Shown piece by piece: positions 1 through 8,138 of a stretch of DNA of 28,894 bases. A program made the position numbers and the translations under genes. The stretch spans positions 1 through 28,894 of the forward strand of contig JBBSVE010000023.1 of the NCBI GenBank assembly GCA_038233815.1, written 5' to 3'. This DNA comes from JBBSVE01 sp038233815. Lineage in GTDB: Bacteria; Pseudomonadota; Alphaproteobacteria; Rhodobacterales; Rhodobacteraceae. The notes under the pieces were generated by a model. That model did no database searches, had not been told where the DNA came from, and saw nothing but the letters and a program-made list of their open reading frames with translations. Within the stretch, counting starts at the first letter, position 1, and each line of letters opens with the position of its first letter.

Positions 1-1
1 C

Positions 2-165
2 CTCCACCACACGCTGATTCCCGACCCCGCGCAGCTTGCGTTCGGCGTGACCGATTTCCGCAACGCGCCCACGCCCATCACTGCCCGTGGCCTCGAAACC
101 AACCTACGGCTTGCCGTCGACGGCCTGCAGTTCTTCACCGCCTACACCTTCACCGACACCCGCCA
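2..165 (+). pseudogene. Fragment of a TonB-dependent receptor beta-barrel (no start, no proper end)
   Basis: Frame 2 is open from the first bases and reads as amphipathic beta strands: a segment ITARGLETNLRL followed by LQFFTAYTFTDTR. The pattern of a G-x-E-T-N strand followed by an aromatic Y-T-F-T-D-x-R strand is characteristic of C-terminal barrel strands in TonB-dependent outer-membrane receptors. The style (ETNL, AYTFTDTR) reminds me more of Bacteroidota receptors than of alphaproteobacterial ones, but that is an impression. The likeness stops at about 160-170, where the same DNA read on the other strand becomes the GlcE coding sequence. There is no gene start inside the window and the reading continues only as a meaningless frame until 280. 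I infer a receptor fragment joined to glcE by an assembly chimera or a deletion. The family call is moderate because only about 55 residues are available. Confidence 0.45.
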
Positions 166-954
166 GACCGCCTCCTCCCGTCCCGCAAACGGCAGAACAT
201 CCCGCACCTCGTGCCACAGATCCCCCTCGATCCGCCCGAACCCCGCCCCCAGCAGCCCCGCCAGCGCATCCGCACGGTAGTCGACCGACGCCGCCATCCC
301 CTCGACCCTGAGCCGCACCTCGCCGCCCAGATAAGCGGCCCCCGTCACCTCGTAAGGCGACCCGAGCGCCCGCGCCATGACACCGACCGCCGCCTCGACG
401 CCCAGACCGCCTGCCACCAGCGTCGCCTGAGCCTCGGGCGCGGGCAACACCTTCAGCGCCACCTCGGTCAACACCCCCAACGTGCCCCGCGCCCCGGCCA
501 TCAGCTTGACCAGATCGTAGCCGGTCACGTTCTTCATCACCCGGCCACCGTTCTTCACCGCCGTGCCGGACCCGTCCACGAACCGCACGCCGATCAACGA
601 GTCGCGGCACGCCCCCACCTGCACCCGCCGCGGCCCGGAGGCATTGGCCGCCACCACCCCACCGATGGTCGAGGCGCCCTCGCACCCCGACAGCCCCCGC
701 ATGTCCGGCACCTCGAACGGCAACCGCTGCCCTTCGGCCGCCAAAGCCGCCTCGACCTCGGCCAAAGGCGTCCCCGCCCCCGCCACCAGCGTCAGCGCCC
801 CCGGCTCATAGAGCGTGATCCCCGACAGCCCCCCCGTTTCCAGCACATCGCCCGCAACCCGCCCAACGGTCCGCGTGCCCCCGCCGACGATCCGCAACGC
901 CCCCCGCGCCGACCGCACCGCCTCGCCGAGCTCCGCTTCATCCACCGGGCGCAT
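142..954 (-). CDS. glcE: Glycolate oxidase FAD-binding subunit GlcE, C-terminally truncated
   Basis: GlcE is the second FAD-linked subunit of glycolate oxidase (GlcDEF), which oxidises glycolate to glyoxylate at the membrane. The 270-residue product shows the FAD_binding_4 fold: an N-terminal GGGT segment (about residues 24-27), LPFEVPDMRGLSGCEGASTIGGVVAANASG in the middle (positions about 78-107), and GGRVMKNVTGYDLVKLMAG and GTLGVLTEVALKVLP near 136-169. The start at 954 has an AAGGAT ribosome site about 5 bases upstream, and the gene lies 66 bases after glcD. Full-length GlcE proteins are around 350 residues (E. coli); here the sequence breaks off right after WRVSVK, where the family continues for some 80 residues. 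The last residue and the stop at 142 come from the unrelated plus-strand receptor-like fragment. The subunit is therefore probably incomplete as read, either through misassembly or a true deletion, and glcF is not present. Confidence 0.85.
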   Translation of the reverse strand: MRPVDEAELGEAVRSARGALRIVGGGTRTVGRVAGDVLETGGLSGITLYEPGALTLVAGAGTPLAEVEAALAAEGQRLPFEVPDMRGLSGCEGASTIGGVVAANASGPRRVQVGACRDSLIGVRFVDGSGTAVKNGGRVMKNVTGYDLVKLMAGARGTLGVLTEVALKVLPAPEAQATLVAGGLGVEAAVGVMARALGSPYEVTGAAYLGGEVRLRVEGMAASVDYRADALAGLLGAGFGRIEGDLWHEVRDVLPFAGREEAVWRVSVKV

Positions 955-994
955 CCAAGATCCTTTTTCTGTCGCTTAAATATCCTGCGGGGGT

Positions 995-1015
995 CCGGGG
1001 GTGCAAAACCCCCGG
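995..1015. repeat. GC-rich palindrome between glcD and glcE
   Basis: CCGGGGGT (995-1002), a five-base loop, then ACCCCCGG (1008-1015) form a perfect 8-bp stem in the glcD-glcE gap, followed on the minus strand by a second C run and ATATTTAAG leading into the glcE ribosome site. Similar palindromes of the style CCCCCGGACCCCC plus ATATTT before genes are familiar to me from intergenic regions of rhodobacteral genomes, so this may be one copy of a dispersed small repeat. No second copy was found in this window. It has no T tract, so it is not an obvious terminator; it may set the relative level of glcE. Confidence 0.5.
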
Positions 1016-1020
1016 CGTCC

Positions 1021-2454
1021 TCACACCGCGCGCCGCCCCGCCGATACGCGGAGCGGAAACACCTTGGCCGCATTCAGCAGCCACCCCGGATCGAACACGT
1101 CCTTCACCCGCATCTGCGCCTCCAGATCGTCCGCCCCGAACTGCACCTCCATCAGATCGCGCTTCTCGATCCCCACACCGTGCTCGCCGGTGAGGCACCC
1201 CCCCACCTCGACACAAAGACGCAGGATATCCGCCCCCATTTCCTCGCATTTCTCCAGATCGCCCGCCTTGTTCGCATCGAACAGGATCAGCGGATGCATG
1301 TTGCCGTCACCGGCATGGAACACGTTGGCCACGTCGAGCCCGTATTGCGCGGACAGATCCCCGATCCGGCGCAGCACCAGGGGCAACGCCGACACCGGGA
1401 TCGTGCCGTCGAGGCACATGTAGTCGTTGATCTGCCCCATCGCCCCGAACGCGGACTTCCGCCCAAGCCAGATCTTCCGGCTCTCGTCCTCGGACTGACT
1501 CTGGCGCATCGCGACGGGCGCGTGCCGGCCCGCGATCTCCATGATGAGGCCCAGTTGCGCGTCGATCTCCGCGTCCGAGCCTTCGACCTCGACGATCAGA
1601 AGCGCCTCGCAATCGGGATAGCCCGCATGGGCAAAGGCTTCGGTCGCGCGGATGCAGGGGCGGTCCATGAACTCGATGGCCACCGGCAGGACGCCCGCGC
1701 GGATGATGTCGGACACGCAGGCCCCGGCCACCTCGTTGTCGTCGAACCCGATCAGCACCGGGCGCGCGCCCTCGGGCTTGGGCAGGATCCGCAGCGTGGC
1801 TTCCGTCACCACACCCAACTGCCCTTCCGACCCGCAGATCACGCCCAGAAGGTCGAGCCCCGGCGCGTCGAGATGCGCGCCCCCCACCTCCAGCACCGTG
1901 CCGTCCATCAGGACCAGCGTGACGCCCAGCAGATTGTTCGTCGTCACCCCGTATTTCAGACAATGCGCGCCGCCGGAGTTCATCGCGACGTTGCCCGCGA
2001 TGGCGCAGGCAAGCTGGCTCGACGGGTCGGGCGCGTAAAAGAATCCCTCCGCCTCCACCGCACCCGTCACGCTGAGGTTGGTGCGACCCGCCTCGACCCG
2101 GATGAAGCGGTTGGCATAGTCCGTCTCCAGCACCGCATTGAGCCGCGCGACCCCGAGGATCACGCAATCGGCCGTCGGCAAAGCCCCGCCTGCAAGGCTT
2201 GTCCCCGATCCGCGCGGAACCACCGGCACGCCCATCCGGTGACAGATGGAAAGCACCGCCGCCACCTCCGCGGTGGACCGGGGCAGCACCACCGCCAGAG
2301 GCGCGCAGCGATAGGCGGTCAGCGCGTCGCACTCATAAGCACGGGTTTCCGTCACATCGTGAATCACGGCATCGGCAGGCAACACCTCAAACAAGGCCGC
2401 CACAATGGCCGGCTTATCCGCGATGATCGCGGAACTGGCGGTCGGCATGTCCAT
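1021..2454 (-). CDS. glcD: Glycolate oxidase FAD-linked subunit GlcD
   Basis: Catalytic FAD subunit of glycolate oxidase (also close to D-lactate dehydrogenase), 477 residues, oxidising glycolate to glyoxylate with electrons passed through GlcF to the quinone pool. Visible signatures in order: PRGSGTSLAGG (about residues 80-90, FAD pyrophosphate loop), GNVAMNSGG (154-162), GSEGQLGVVTEATLRILPKP (208-227), then the C-terminal FAD-oxidase motifs HAGDGNMHP (380-388) and GEHGVGIEKR (423-432). Length fits the family (E. coli GlcD 499). An upstream in-frame ATG exists at 2535, but I chose the ATG at 2454 because AGGGAG lies 8 bases ahead of it; the longer N-terminus also overlaps the putative operator at 2498-2520. 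It is first in the glcD-glcE order, transcribed away from the DUF599 gene. Nothing is missing in the protein. Confidence 0.94.
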   Translation of the reverse strand: MDMPTASSAIIADKPAIVAALFEVLPADAVIHDVTETRAYECDALTAYRCAPLAVVLPRSTAEVAAVLSICHRMGVPVVPRGSGTSLAGGALPTADCVILGVARLNAVLETDYANRFIRVEAGRTNLSVTGAVEAEGFFYAPDPSSQLACAIAGNVAMNSGGAHCLKYGVTTNNLLGVTLVLMDGTVLEVGGAHLDAPGLDLLGVICGSEGQLGVVTEATLRILPKPEGARPVLIGFDDNEVAGACVSDIIRAGVLPVAIEFMDRPCIRATEAFAHAGYPDCEALLIVEVEGSDAEIDAQLGLIMEIAGRHAPVAMRQSQSEDESRKIWLGRKSAFGAMGQINDYMCLDGTIPVSALPLVLRRIGDLSAQYGLDVANVFHAGDGNMHPLILFDANKAGDLEKCEEMGADILRLCVEVGGCLTGEHGVGIEKRDLMEVQFGADDLEAQMRVKDVFDPGWLLNAAKVFPLRVSAGRRAV

Positions 2455-2497
2455 GGAACGGTCTCCCTGACACGGTGCCCCGACATCAGCGGTCGGG

Positions 2498-2520
2498 ATT
2501 GGTAAAATCATATGACCAAT
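2498..2520. promoter_or_regulatory. Candidate GntR-family operator upstream of glcD
   Basis: ATTGGT (2498-2503) and ACCAAT (2515-2520) form a perfect 6-bp inverted repeat with an 11-bp A/T-rich spacer, 44 bases upstream of the glcD start. TGGT...ACCA half-sites are typical of FadR-subfamily GntR regulators such as PdhR, LldR and GlcC, which control glycolate, lactate or pyruvate genes. The A/T-rich composition contrasts with the surrounding GC-rich DNA. The site is seen directly; its role is inferred. It also sits close to the DUF599 start and could affect both directions. Confidence 0.5.
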
Positions 2521-2553
2521 TTCGCCCTTTGGCAATCGGCCAAGGCCATCTAT

Positions 2554-3264
2554 ATGCGCCCCATGACAATAACCCCCGGATCAGTCCCCCTTTCGGCCCC
2601 GGACCTCGGCGCGCTGATCCTGTTCGTGGTGCTGGTCGCGCTGATCGGATGGGTGGTGGAGCATCCGCCAAGGGCGCGGCCCTCCGTCTCGGTCCTGATG
2701 GCGCGCTACCGGCGCGAATGGATGCGCCAGTTCGTCACCCGGCAGCCCCGCATCTTCGACGCCTCGGTGCTGGAGGGGTTGCGGCAGGCCACCGCCTTCT
2801 TCGCCTCCGCCTGCATGATCGCGCTTGGCGGCGGGGTAGCGCTGATCGGCAATGCCGAGCAGCTGCATTCGGTCGCCCAAGACCTCACGCTGGCGCAGGC
2901 GGGCGTGGCGCTGGAATGGAAGCTGATCCTCGTGCTGATCTTCGTCGCCAACGGGCTGCTCAAGTTCATCTGGTCGCATCGGCTGTTCGGCTATTGTGCG
3001 ATCCTGATGGCATCCGTCCCCAACGATACGGACGATCCCCGCGCCTACCCGATGGCCGCGCAGGCGGCGGAGATCAACGTCACCGCCGCGCGCAACTTCA
3101 ACCGCGGCCTGCGCTCGGTCTATTATGCGCTGGGCGCGCTCGGCTGGTTGCTGGGTCCATGGACGCTGATCGCGACGACGCTCCTGACCGCCGCCACCAT
3201 GCTGCGGCGGGAGTTCGCGTCCGAAAGCCGTGCGGTGATCCTCGCCGGGCAGACGCTGCCGTAA
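2554..3264 (+). CDS. DUF599 family integral membrane protein
   Basis: About 236 residues and clearly membrane-embedded. The first hydrophobic segment is LGALILFVVLVALIGWVV, followed by a charged stretch with RPSVSVLMARYRREWM and then hydrophobic segments around ATAFFASACMIALGGGVALI, WKLILVLIFVANGLLKFIW and a C-terminal pair near YYALGALGWLLGPWTLIATT. The W/Y-R-R-E-W-M motif, the FxxASVLEGLRQATAFFAS region and AARNFNRGLRSVYYALGALGWL match my memory of the DUF599 family, whose function is unknown. I prefer the ATG at 2554 because AAGG lies 8 bases upstream; other in-frame starts are at 2512 (inside the putative operator) and 2563. The gene is divergent from glcD and ends 10 bp before the convergent membrane-protein gene at 3275. 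No functional link to glycolate metabolism is visible. Confidence 0.82.
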   Translation: MRPMTITPGSVPLSAPDLGALILFVVLVALIGWVVEHPPRARPSVSVLMARYRREWMRQFVTRQPRIFDASVLEGLRQATAFFASACMIALGGGVALIGNAEQLHSVAQDLTLAQAGVALEWKLILVLIFVANGLLKFIWSHRLFGYCAILMASVPNDTDDPRAYPMAAQAAEINVTAARNFNRGLRSVYYALGALGWLLGPWTLIATTLLTAATMLRREFASESRAVILAGQTLP

Positions 3265-3274
3265 GCGCGCCCAC

Positions 3275-5353
3275 TCAGACCGGGGTGCCGTCCTTCCGGC
3301 TGCGGCGACCCTCGACCAGCCAAGCCGCCAGTGCGAACCCCGCCGCCAGCAGGAGCCACGCCCAGACCGGCAGGATCGCGCCGACGCGGATATCCTGCGT
3401 CACGTAGGCGCCCCTTGGCGTGATCCCGATCCAGCCGCGACCGGCGGCGTTGCGCCCTTCCGACACGGTTCGCAGATCGGGCAGTCCCGCCTCGATCGGC
3501 ACGATTCCGCCCCGCGTCGCTTCCACGACAGGCGCAAGCTTCGCGCCGCTCGCGACCGTCTCCTCGAACTCCCGGGGTGCGGAAGGGCCGAGCGCCGCGA
3601 CCGCCGTCAGATCGCCCTGGGTGAGCTTGTAGAGCCCGATCGCAGGCGCGGTCCACGTGGCCCTGTATCGGCCCGGCGACACCTCGGGCATGGGGAGCGT
3701 CACCTCCGCCCCGTCCGGCCCGGTGATCGTCACGTCCCCCGGCGCCTCCTTGATGGTGCGCCGCGTGATGGTCAGCGCCTGTCCGTCGGCGGTGGCGTCG
3801 AGCGCCTCCTCCTCCAGCTCCGGCTCCTTCAGCATCCAGTGCGCGAGGCGGCGCAACAGTTCCAGTTGCGGCCCGCCGCCCTCGTATCCCCGCCCCCAGA
3901 GCCACATCTGGTCGGAGGCGAGCACCGCGACCCGCCCCTCCCCCACCCGGTCGAGCACCAGAAGCGGCTGGTCATTCACACCCGACATCAGCACCTCACC
4001 GCGTTTGGCGACAATGCCGATCTGGCGGAACCAGCGGCCCCAGCCGCCGGGCGGGGCCAGCGCCTCCAGCCCTTCGGTCACCGGATGGCGCTTGCCCAGA
4101 TCGGTGAGCTTGGGACGAAAGCCCTCCTGATAGACCCGGCTTGTTGCATCCACCGGCAATATGTCGGCAAGGGACGACCGCCAGAGGCTGTCCGCGCCGC
4201 CGAACTCCGGCCCCGCAGCCACCAACACCGTGCCGCCCCGCATTACATAATCGCGCACGTTCTGGAGGTAGCTCTGCGGCAGGATGCCCCTGAGCCGGTA
4301 GCGGTCAAAGATGATGAGGTCGAACTGGTCGATCTTCTCCACGAACAGCTCGCGCGTCGGAAAGGCGATGAGCGACAGTTCCGACACCGGCACCCCGTCC
4401 TGCTTTTCCGGCGGGCGCAGGATGGTGAAATGCACGAGGTCCACGGACGGATCGCTTTTCAGTAGATTGCGCCACACCCGCTCGCCCGCATGAGGCTCAC
4501 CCGACACCAGCAGCACCCGCAGGCGGTCCCTCACGCCGTTGATCGTCACCACTGCGGCGTTGTTGCGGTCGGTCAGCTCCCCGTCCGTGGCTGTCACCTG
4601 AAACTGGAGCACGTTCTTGCCGCCGTGTGGCAGCGTCACCGGCAGGTCTACATCCTCGCCCACCGGCATCCGATAGCTTTGCGGCGGGCCGCCGTCGACG
4701 GCGATGGAGATCTCGGACTGGCCCTTCACCGATGCGGGCACCGCGCCCTGATCCTCGACCCGCAGGGTGAGCGTCACCGGCTCTCCCAGAATGGCGAAAG
4801 CGGGCGCGTTCTTCACGATCAGGCGGCGGTCCCAATCCGTCTTCTGCCCGGTCAGAAGCACGTGGAGCGGGGCCGGCATGTCGGGCGCCAACGCCATGTC
4901 ATGCGCCTGCCCGTCGGTGATGAGGATCGCCCCCGCGACCCGCGCGCGCGGCTCCTCCGCCAGCGCGGCCGACAGCGCGGTCATCAGTTGCGTGCCCTGA
5001 TCGCCCTCGCCGTCGCCTACGTGGACGATGCGCAACTCGGTGTTGCCCAACGCCGCCACGTCCGCCTCCACCCGCGCCAGGGCCTTTGCCGTCTGGTCGG
5101 GGCGCACGGTGATCTTCTGGCTGGAACTGTCGTCGACCACCGCGATCACGATGTCGGAAAGCGGCGCACGGTCCTCGCGCTGGAGCGCCGGATTTGCCAG
5201 CGCCGCCAGCAGCGCCACCGCCGCGAGGCCCCGCAGCCACCAGCCCGACAGCCCCCGTATCAGCGCCACGAGCACGAGGGCGACCGCCGCCGCACCCAGG
5301 CCCCAGAGCACCGCCGACGGGATCAGCGGGTCGAAAATCAGTGTGCCCGTCAT
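3275..5353 (-). CDS. Large membrane protein of the MoxR/DUF58/DUF4159 operon (glutamine-amidotransferase-like domain)
   Basis: A 692-residue membrane-anchored protein. N-terminal hydrophobic segments (about residues 9-30 and 40-55) precede a periplasmic or cytosolic body that starts with a von Willebrand-like strand, SDIVIAVVDDSSSQKITV, continues through an Ig-like region (GEPVTLTLRVEDQG, about 195-270), and then a class-I-glutamine-amidotransferase-like fold around FDLIIFDRYRLRGILP and YVMRGGTVLVAAGPEFGG, as seen in family members associated with DUF4159. No catalytic Cys-His-Glu triad is evident. A single C-terminal helix, VWAWLLLAAGFALAAWLVEG, is followed by a basic tail. The ATG at 5353 lies 10 bp after the preceding gene and has GAGGGG upstream; a longer start at 5398 would overlap it. 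It is the last gene of the operon. The biochemical role is unknown; related clusters are thought to help assemble or activate partner proteins at the membrane. Confidence 0.78.
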   Translation of the reverse strand: MTGTLIFDPLIPSAVLWGLGAAAVALVLVALIRGLSGWWLRGLAAVALLAALANPALQREDRAPLSDIVIAVVDDSSSQKITVRPDQTAKALARVEADVAALGNTELRIVHVGDGEGDQGTQLMTALSAALAEEPRARVAGAILITDGQAHDMALAPDMPAPLHVLLTGQKTDWDRRLIVKNAPAFAILGEPVTLTLRVEDQGAVPASVKGQSEISIAVDGGPPQSYRMPVGEDVDLPVTLPHGGKNVLQFQVTATDGELTDRNNAAVVTINGVRDRLRVLLVSGEPHAGERVWRNLLKSDPSVDLVHFTILRPPEKQDGVPVSELSLIAFPTRELFVEKIDQFDLIIFDRYRLRGILPQSYLQNVRDYVMRGGTVLVAAGPEFGGADSLWRSSLADILPVDATSRVYQEGFRPKLTDLGKRHPVTEGLEALAPPGGWGRWFRQIGIVAKRGEVLMSGVNDQPLLVLDRVGEGRVAVLASDQMWLWGRGYEGGGPQLELLRRLAHWMLKEPELEEEALDATADGQALTITRRTIKEAPGDVTITGPDGAEVTLPMPEVSPGRYRATWTAPAIGLYKLTQGDLTAVAALGPSAPREFEETVASGAKLAPVVEATRGGIVPIEAGLPDLRTVSEGRNAAGRGWIGITPRGAYVTQDIRVGAILPVWAWLLLAAGFALAAWLVEGRRSRKDGTPV

Positions 5354-5363
5354 GCCCGGCCCC

Positions 5364-8135
5364 TCATTGACCGAGCCGTTCCAGAAGGGCGGGCACATGG
5401 ACCTGATCGGATTTATAGTTGCCGGTCAGCACATACATGATGAGATTGATCCCGAACCGCGTCGCGATCTCGCGCTGGCGGTCGCCGGCATAGCCGCTGC
5501 CCACGGGGAACATCGGCACCCCGTTCGCATCAACAGCCCAGGCGGAGGCCCAGTCGTTGCCGCCGATCACCACCGGCGTCACCCCGTCGTTGAGATTGCG
5601 GAACGGCATCCCCTCGGCCTTCTCGGCATCGGGGGGTGCTGCCTCCACCCACAGCGTCCGGTTGGCGTAGCGTCCGGGGAAATCCTGCAGCAGATAGAAG
5701 CTGCGGGTCAGCACATGGTCGGGCGGCAGCACCTCCAGCGGCGGAATGTCGAGCGGGGCGGCGATGGCCTGCAACCGCTGCCCCGCAGGCGTGACGGACC
5801 CGCCGGAGATGTCGCCGTCGCGCGTGTCGAAAAGGATCATGCCCCCGGTGCGCAAAAAGCGGTTCAGCTTGGCATAGGCCGCAGCCGAGGGTGCAGGCTC
5901 GTCCACCGTGATCGGCCAGTAAAGGAACGGAAAGAACGCCAGCTCGTCGGTATCGAGGTTCACGCCCAGCGGGGCTTCGGGCTCGATCGTCGTGCGCTCG
6001 GTCAGCCGTTCGCCCAGACCGGCAAGACCGGCCTCGGAGATCCGGTCGACCTGCGCATTGCCGGTCAGCACGTAGCCAAGGCGCACGGCTTCCGTCGCCT
6101 CGATGGCACGCGCATCGCCCGGCTCCGCGCGGGCCGGACCCACCGGCAGCAACGTCAGCGCCAGCAGCATGGTCGCCGCCCCTGCCCCGCGCCGCATCCC
6201 GCCGGTAAGTCGCCCCGACACCGCCAGCGCCGCCAGCACGTCGATCATCAGAAGGCCCAGCGCGATCGCCAGCAGCAGCCCCTTCAGCGCCTGTTCCGTC
6301 ACGACCTCCAGCCCTTCCCGCGCCACGCTGGCAGGCCATGTCGCCGCCGCGAGCACCGTATCCGCCCCGATCACGTTGAGCGCGATGCGCCTGTCCTCGC
6401 CCGCATAGAGCCCCGGCGGCATCGACGGTCCCGGTCCGGCCCCTGCCAGCGCCGTCGCCAGATCCTCACCCGCCACGCCTGCCTCCTTGCCGGCACTCCG
6501 GGCCCCACCGAACGCGTCGAGCATGACCTGCGGCACCAGAACCTGCCCGGCCAGCGCGCGGCCATCCGGCGCTGCGGTCCGCGACGACACCGCCAGCCGG
6601 TCCAGCATCTGCACGAAAAGACCCGAGAGCGGCAGGTTCGACCAGTCCGCGTTTGCAGTGACGTGGAACAGGACCACCTGCCCCTGCCCCACCGCCTTGC
6701 GTGTGACCAGCGGCGTGCCGTCGCCCAGTGCGGCGATGGTGCGCGCCGCGAGGTCCGGGTCCGGCTGCGCCAGCACCTGCTGGGAGACCGTCACCTCCGC
6801 CGGGATGGGCAGGCCATAGAACGGCGTGCCGTCCCGGAACGGCGCCAGCGCCTTCGGTTCACCCCACGACATCGCCCCGCCGACATTGCGCCCGCCCTCG
6901 CGCAGGCGCACCGGCATCAGCGGGTCCTCCACGGCACGGCTGACATCGCTCGCCGCCAGTCGCGGCCCGGCGAAGCGAAGCAGCAGCCCGCCCTTTTCCA
7001 CCCATGCCGACAGCCCGGCTTCCTCGTCGGGCGAGAGCGTCGCCACGTCGGCCAGCACGATCACGTCGGGATTGGCGAGGATCACGTCGCCCAGCGTGCC
7101 GTCGATCAGTTCGGCCACCGGTGCCAGCGCCTGCCGAAGGTAGTGGAGCGGCGACAAAAGCTGCAACCCCTCCGCCGCGCGCTGGCCGGAGATCAGCGCC
7201 ACCTTGCGGCGCTTCAGGCTGTCGTCGGTGAGACTCACCGCCCCGGCGGAGCGGACGCCCGCAATCTCGAACCGCGACAGGCGGTTGCGCACCTCGGGCG
7301 GCAGGACCAGCTTGCCCTCCGCCGCCGCAGCCCCGGCATCGAAGCCGACCGTCACGCGCGCCAGTTCCCGCTCGATCCCCGCGGGGTCGAGACCGCGCGC
7401 CGACACCTCCACCTGCGCCGGACCGCCTGCGGGCAGCCGTGCGGCCGACAGGACGACCGCGCCATCCTCGAACCGTGCGGGGCGCAGAACGGTCACGGGG
7501 CGCGGGCTTTCAAACACCGTGACCTTGCCGTGCGGGGCGAGGGCCGCCAGCAGCGCGTCCTTGCCGGGATGCTCCACCCCGTCGGCCATCCAGAAGGTCG
7601 TGAAATCCCCGTCCGGCAGGGCCTTGGCCCAACCGGCAAGGTCCGGTGCCCAGGCCTGCGGCACGAAACCCGCCATGCGTTGGGACAGGGCACCCGCGGC
7701 CTGGAACGCAGGCCGGTCCGGCGCGTCGGTCAGTCGCACCAGCGCCACCGTCCGCCCGGCGCGCCCGGCCTCGTCCACCAGCGCCGTCGCACGCTCGATC
7801 CGGCGTGGCCAGTCGCGGGCGTCGGCCCAGCTTGCGTCCATAAGGATCAGAAGCGGCCCAGATCCCTCCGCGCGGGTCTGCGGGTTCAGGACGGGACCCG
7901 CGAAGGCCACGATCGCGGCCCCGATCGCCGCCATCCGCAGCAGCAAAAGCCAAAGCGGGGTCTTGTCCGTCTCCGCCTCGTCATCGGCAAGGCCCAAAAG
8001 CAGCGCCACACCCGGAAACCGCCGCCGGACCGGGGCCGGCGGCACCGCGCGCAACAACAGCCACAGCACGGGCAGTGTGATCAACCCGAGAAGCAGCAGC
8101 GGTGTGGTGAAGCCCAGCGGCCCGATCATCCACAT
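5364..8135 (-). CDS. BatA-domain / DUF4159 membrane protein
   Basis: A 923-residue protein with two recognisable ends. Residues 1-85 carry the BatA N-terminal double-transmembrane domain: a hydrophobic helix near FTTPLLLLGLITLPVLWLLL, then PVRRRFPGVALLLGL, then a second helix near LWLLLLRMAAIGAAIVAFAG. A vWA-like strand GPLLILMDASWADARDW follows. Further hydrophobic segments lie near 635-690. The C-terminal part, from about VRLGYVLTGNAQVDRIS to the end, is a DUF4159 domain with LAFFPFLYWPITVDEP and RTGGMILFDTRDGD, a fold related to glutamine-amidotransferase-like domains. The start at 8135 is 3 bp after the DUF58 stop, so translation is probably coupled. In this family the BatA and DUF4159 parts usually occur beside MoxR and DUF58 genes. 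The exact function is not known. Confidence 0.86.
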   Translation of the reverse strand: MWMIGPLGFTTPLLLLGLITLPVLWLLLRAVPPAPVRRRFPGVALLLGLADDEAETDKTPLWLLLLRMAAIGAAIVAFAGPVLNPQTRAEGSGPLLILMDASWADARDWPRRIERATALVDEAGRAGRTVALVRLTDAPDRPAFQAAGALSQRMAGFVPQAWAPDLAGWAKALPDGDFTTFWMADGVEHPGKDALLAALAPHGKVTVFESPRPVTVLRPARFEDGAVVLSAARLPAGGPAQVEVSARGLDPAGIERELARVTVGFDAGAAAAEGKLVLPPEVRNRLSRFEIAGVRSAGAVSLTDDSLKRRKVALISGQRAAEGLQLLSPLHYLRQALAPVAELIDGTLGDVILANPDVIVLADVATLSPDEEAGLSAWVEKGGLLLRFAGPRLAASDVSRAVEDPLMPVRLREGGRNVGGAMSWGEPKALAPFRDGTPFYGLPIPAEVTVSQQVLAQPDPDLAARTIAALGDGTPLVTRKAVGQGQVVLFHVTANADWSNLPLSGLFVQMLDRLAVSSRTAAPDGRALAGQVLVPQVMLDAFGGARSAGKEAGVAGEDLATALAGAGPGPSMPPGLYAGEDRRIALNVIGADTVLAAATWPASVAREGLEVVTEQALKGLLLAIALGLLMIDVLAALAVSGRLTGGMRRGAGAATMLLALTLLPVGPARAEPGDARAIEATEAVRLGYVLTGNAQVDRISEAGLAGLGERLTERTTIEPEAPLGVNLDTDELAFFPFLYWPITVDEPAPSAAAYAKLNRFLRTGGMILFDTRDGDISGGSVTPAGQRLQAIAAPLDIPPLEVLPPDHVLTRSFYLLQDFPGRYANRTLWVEAAPPDAEKAEGMPFRNLNDGVTPVVIGGNDWASAWAVDANGVPMFPVGSGYAGDRQREIATRFGINLIMYVLTGNYKSDQVHVPALLERLGQ

Positions 8136-8138
8136 CGC

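Noticed and set aside
211..2505. 764-codon open frame on plus opposite glcE and glcD
   Set aside because: It lies antisense to conserved GlcD/GlcE, is rich in His, Arg, Pro and Gln as expected of a GC-rich shadow frame, and shows no domain.
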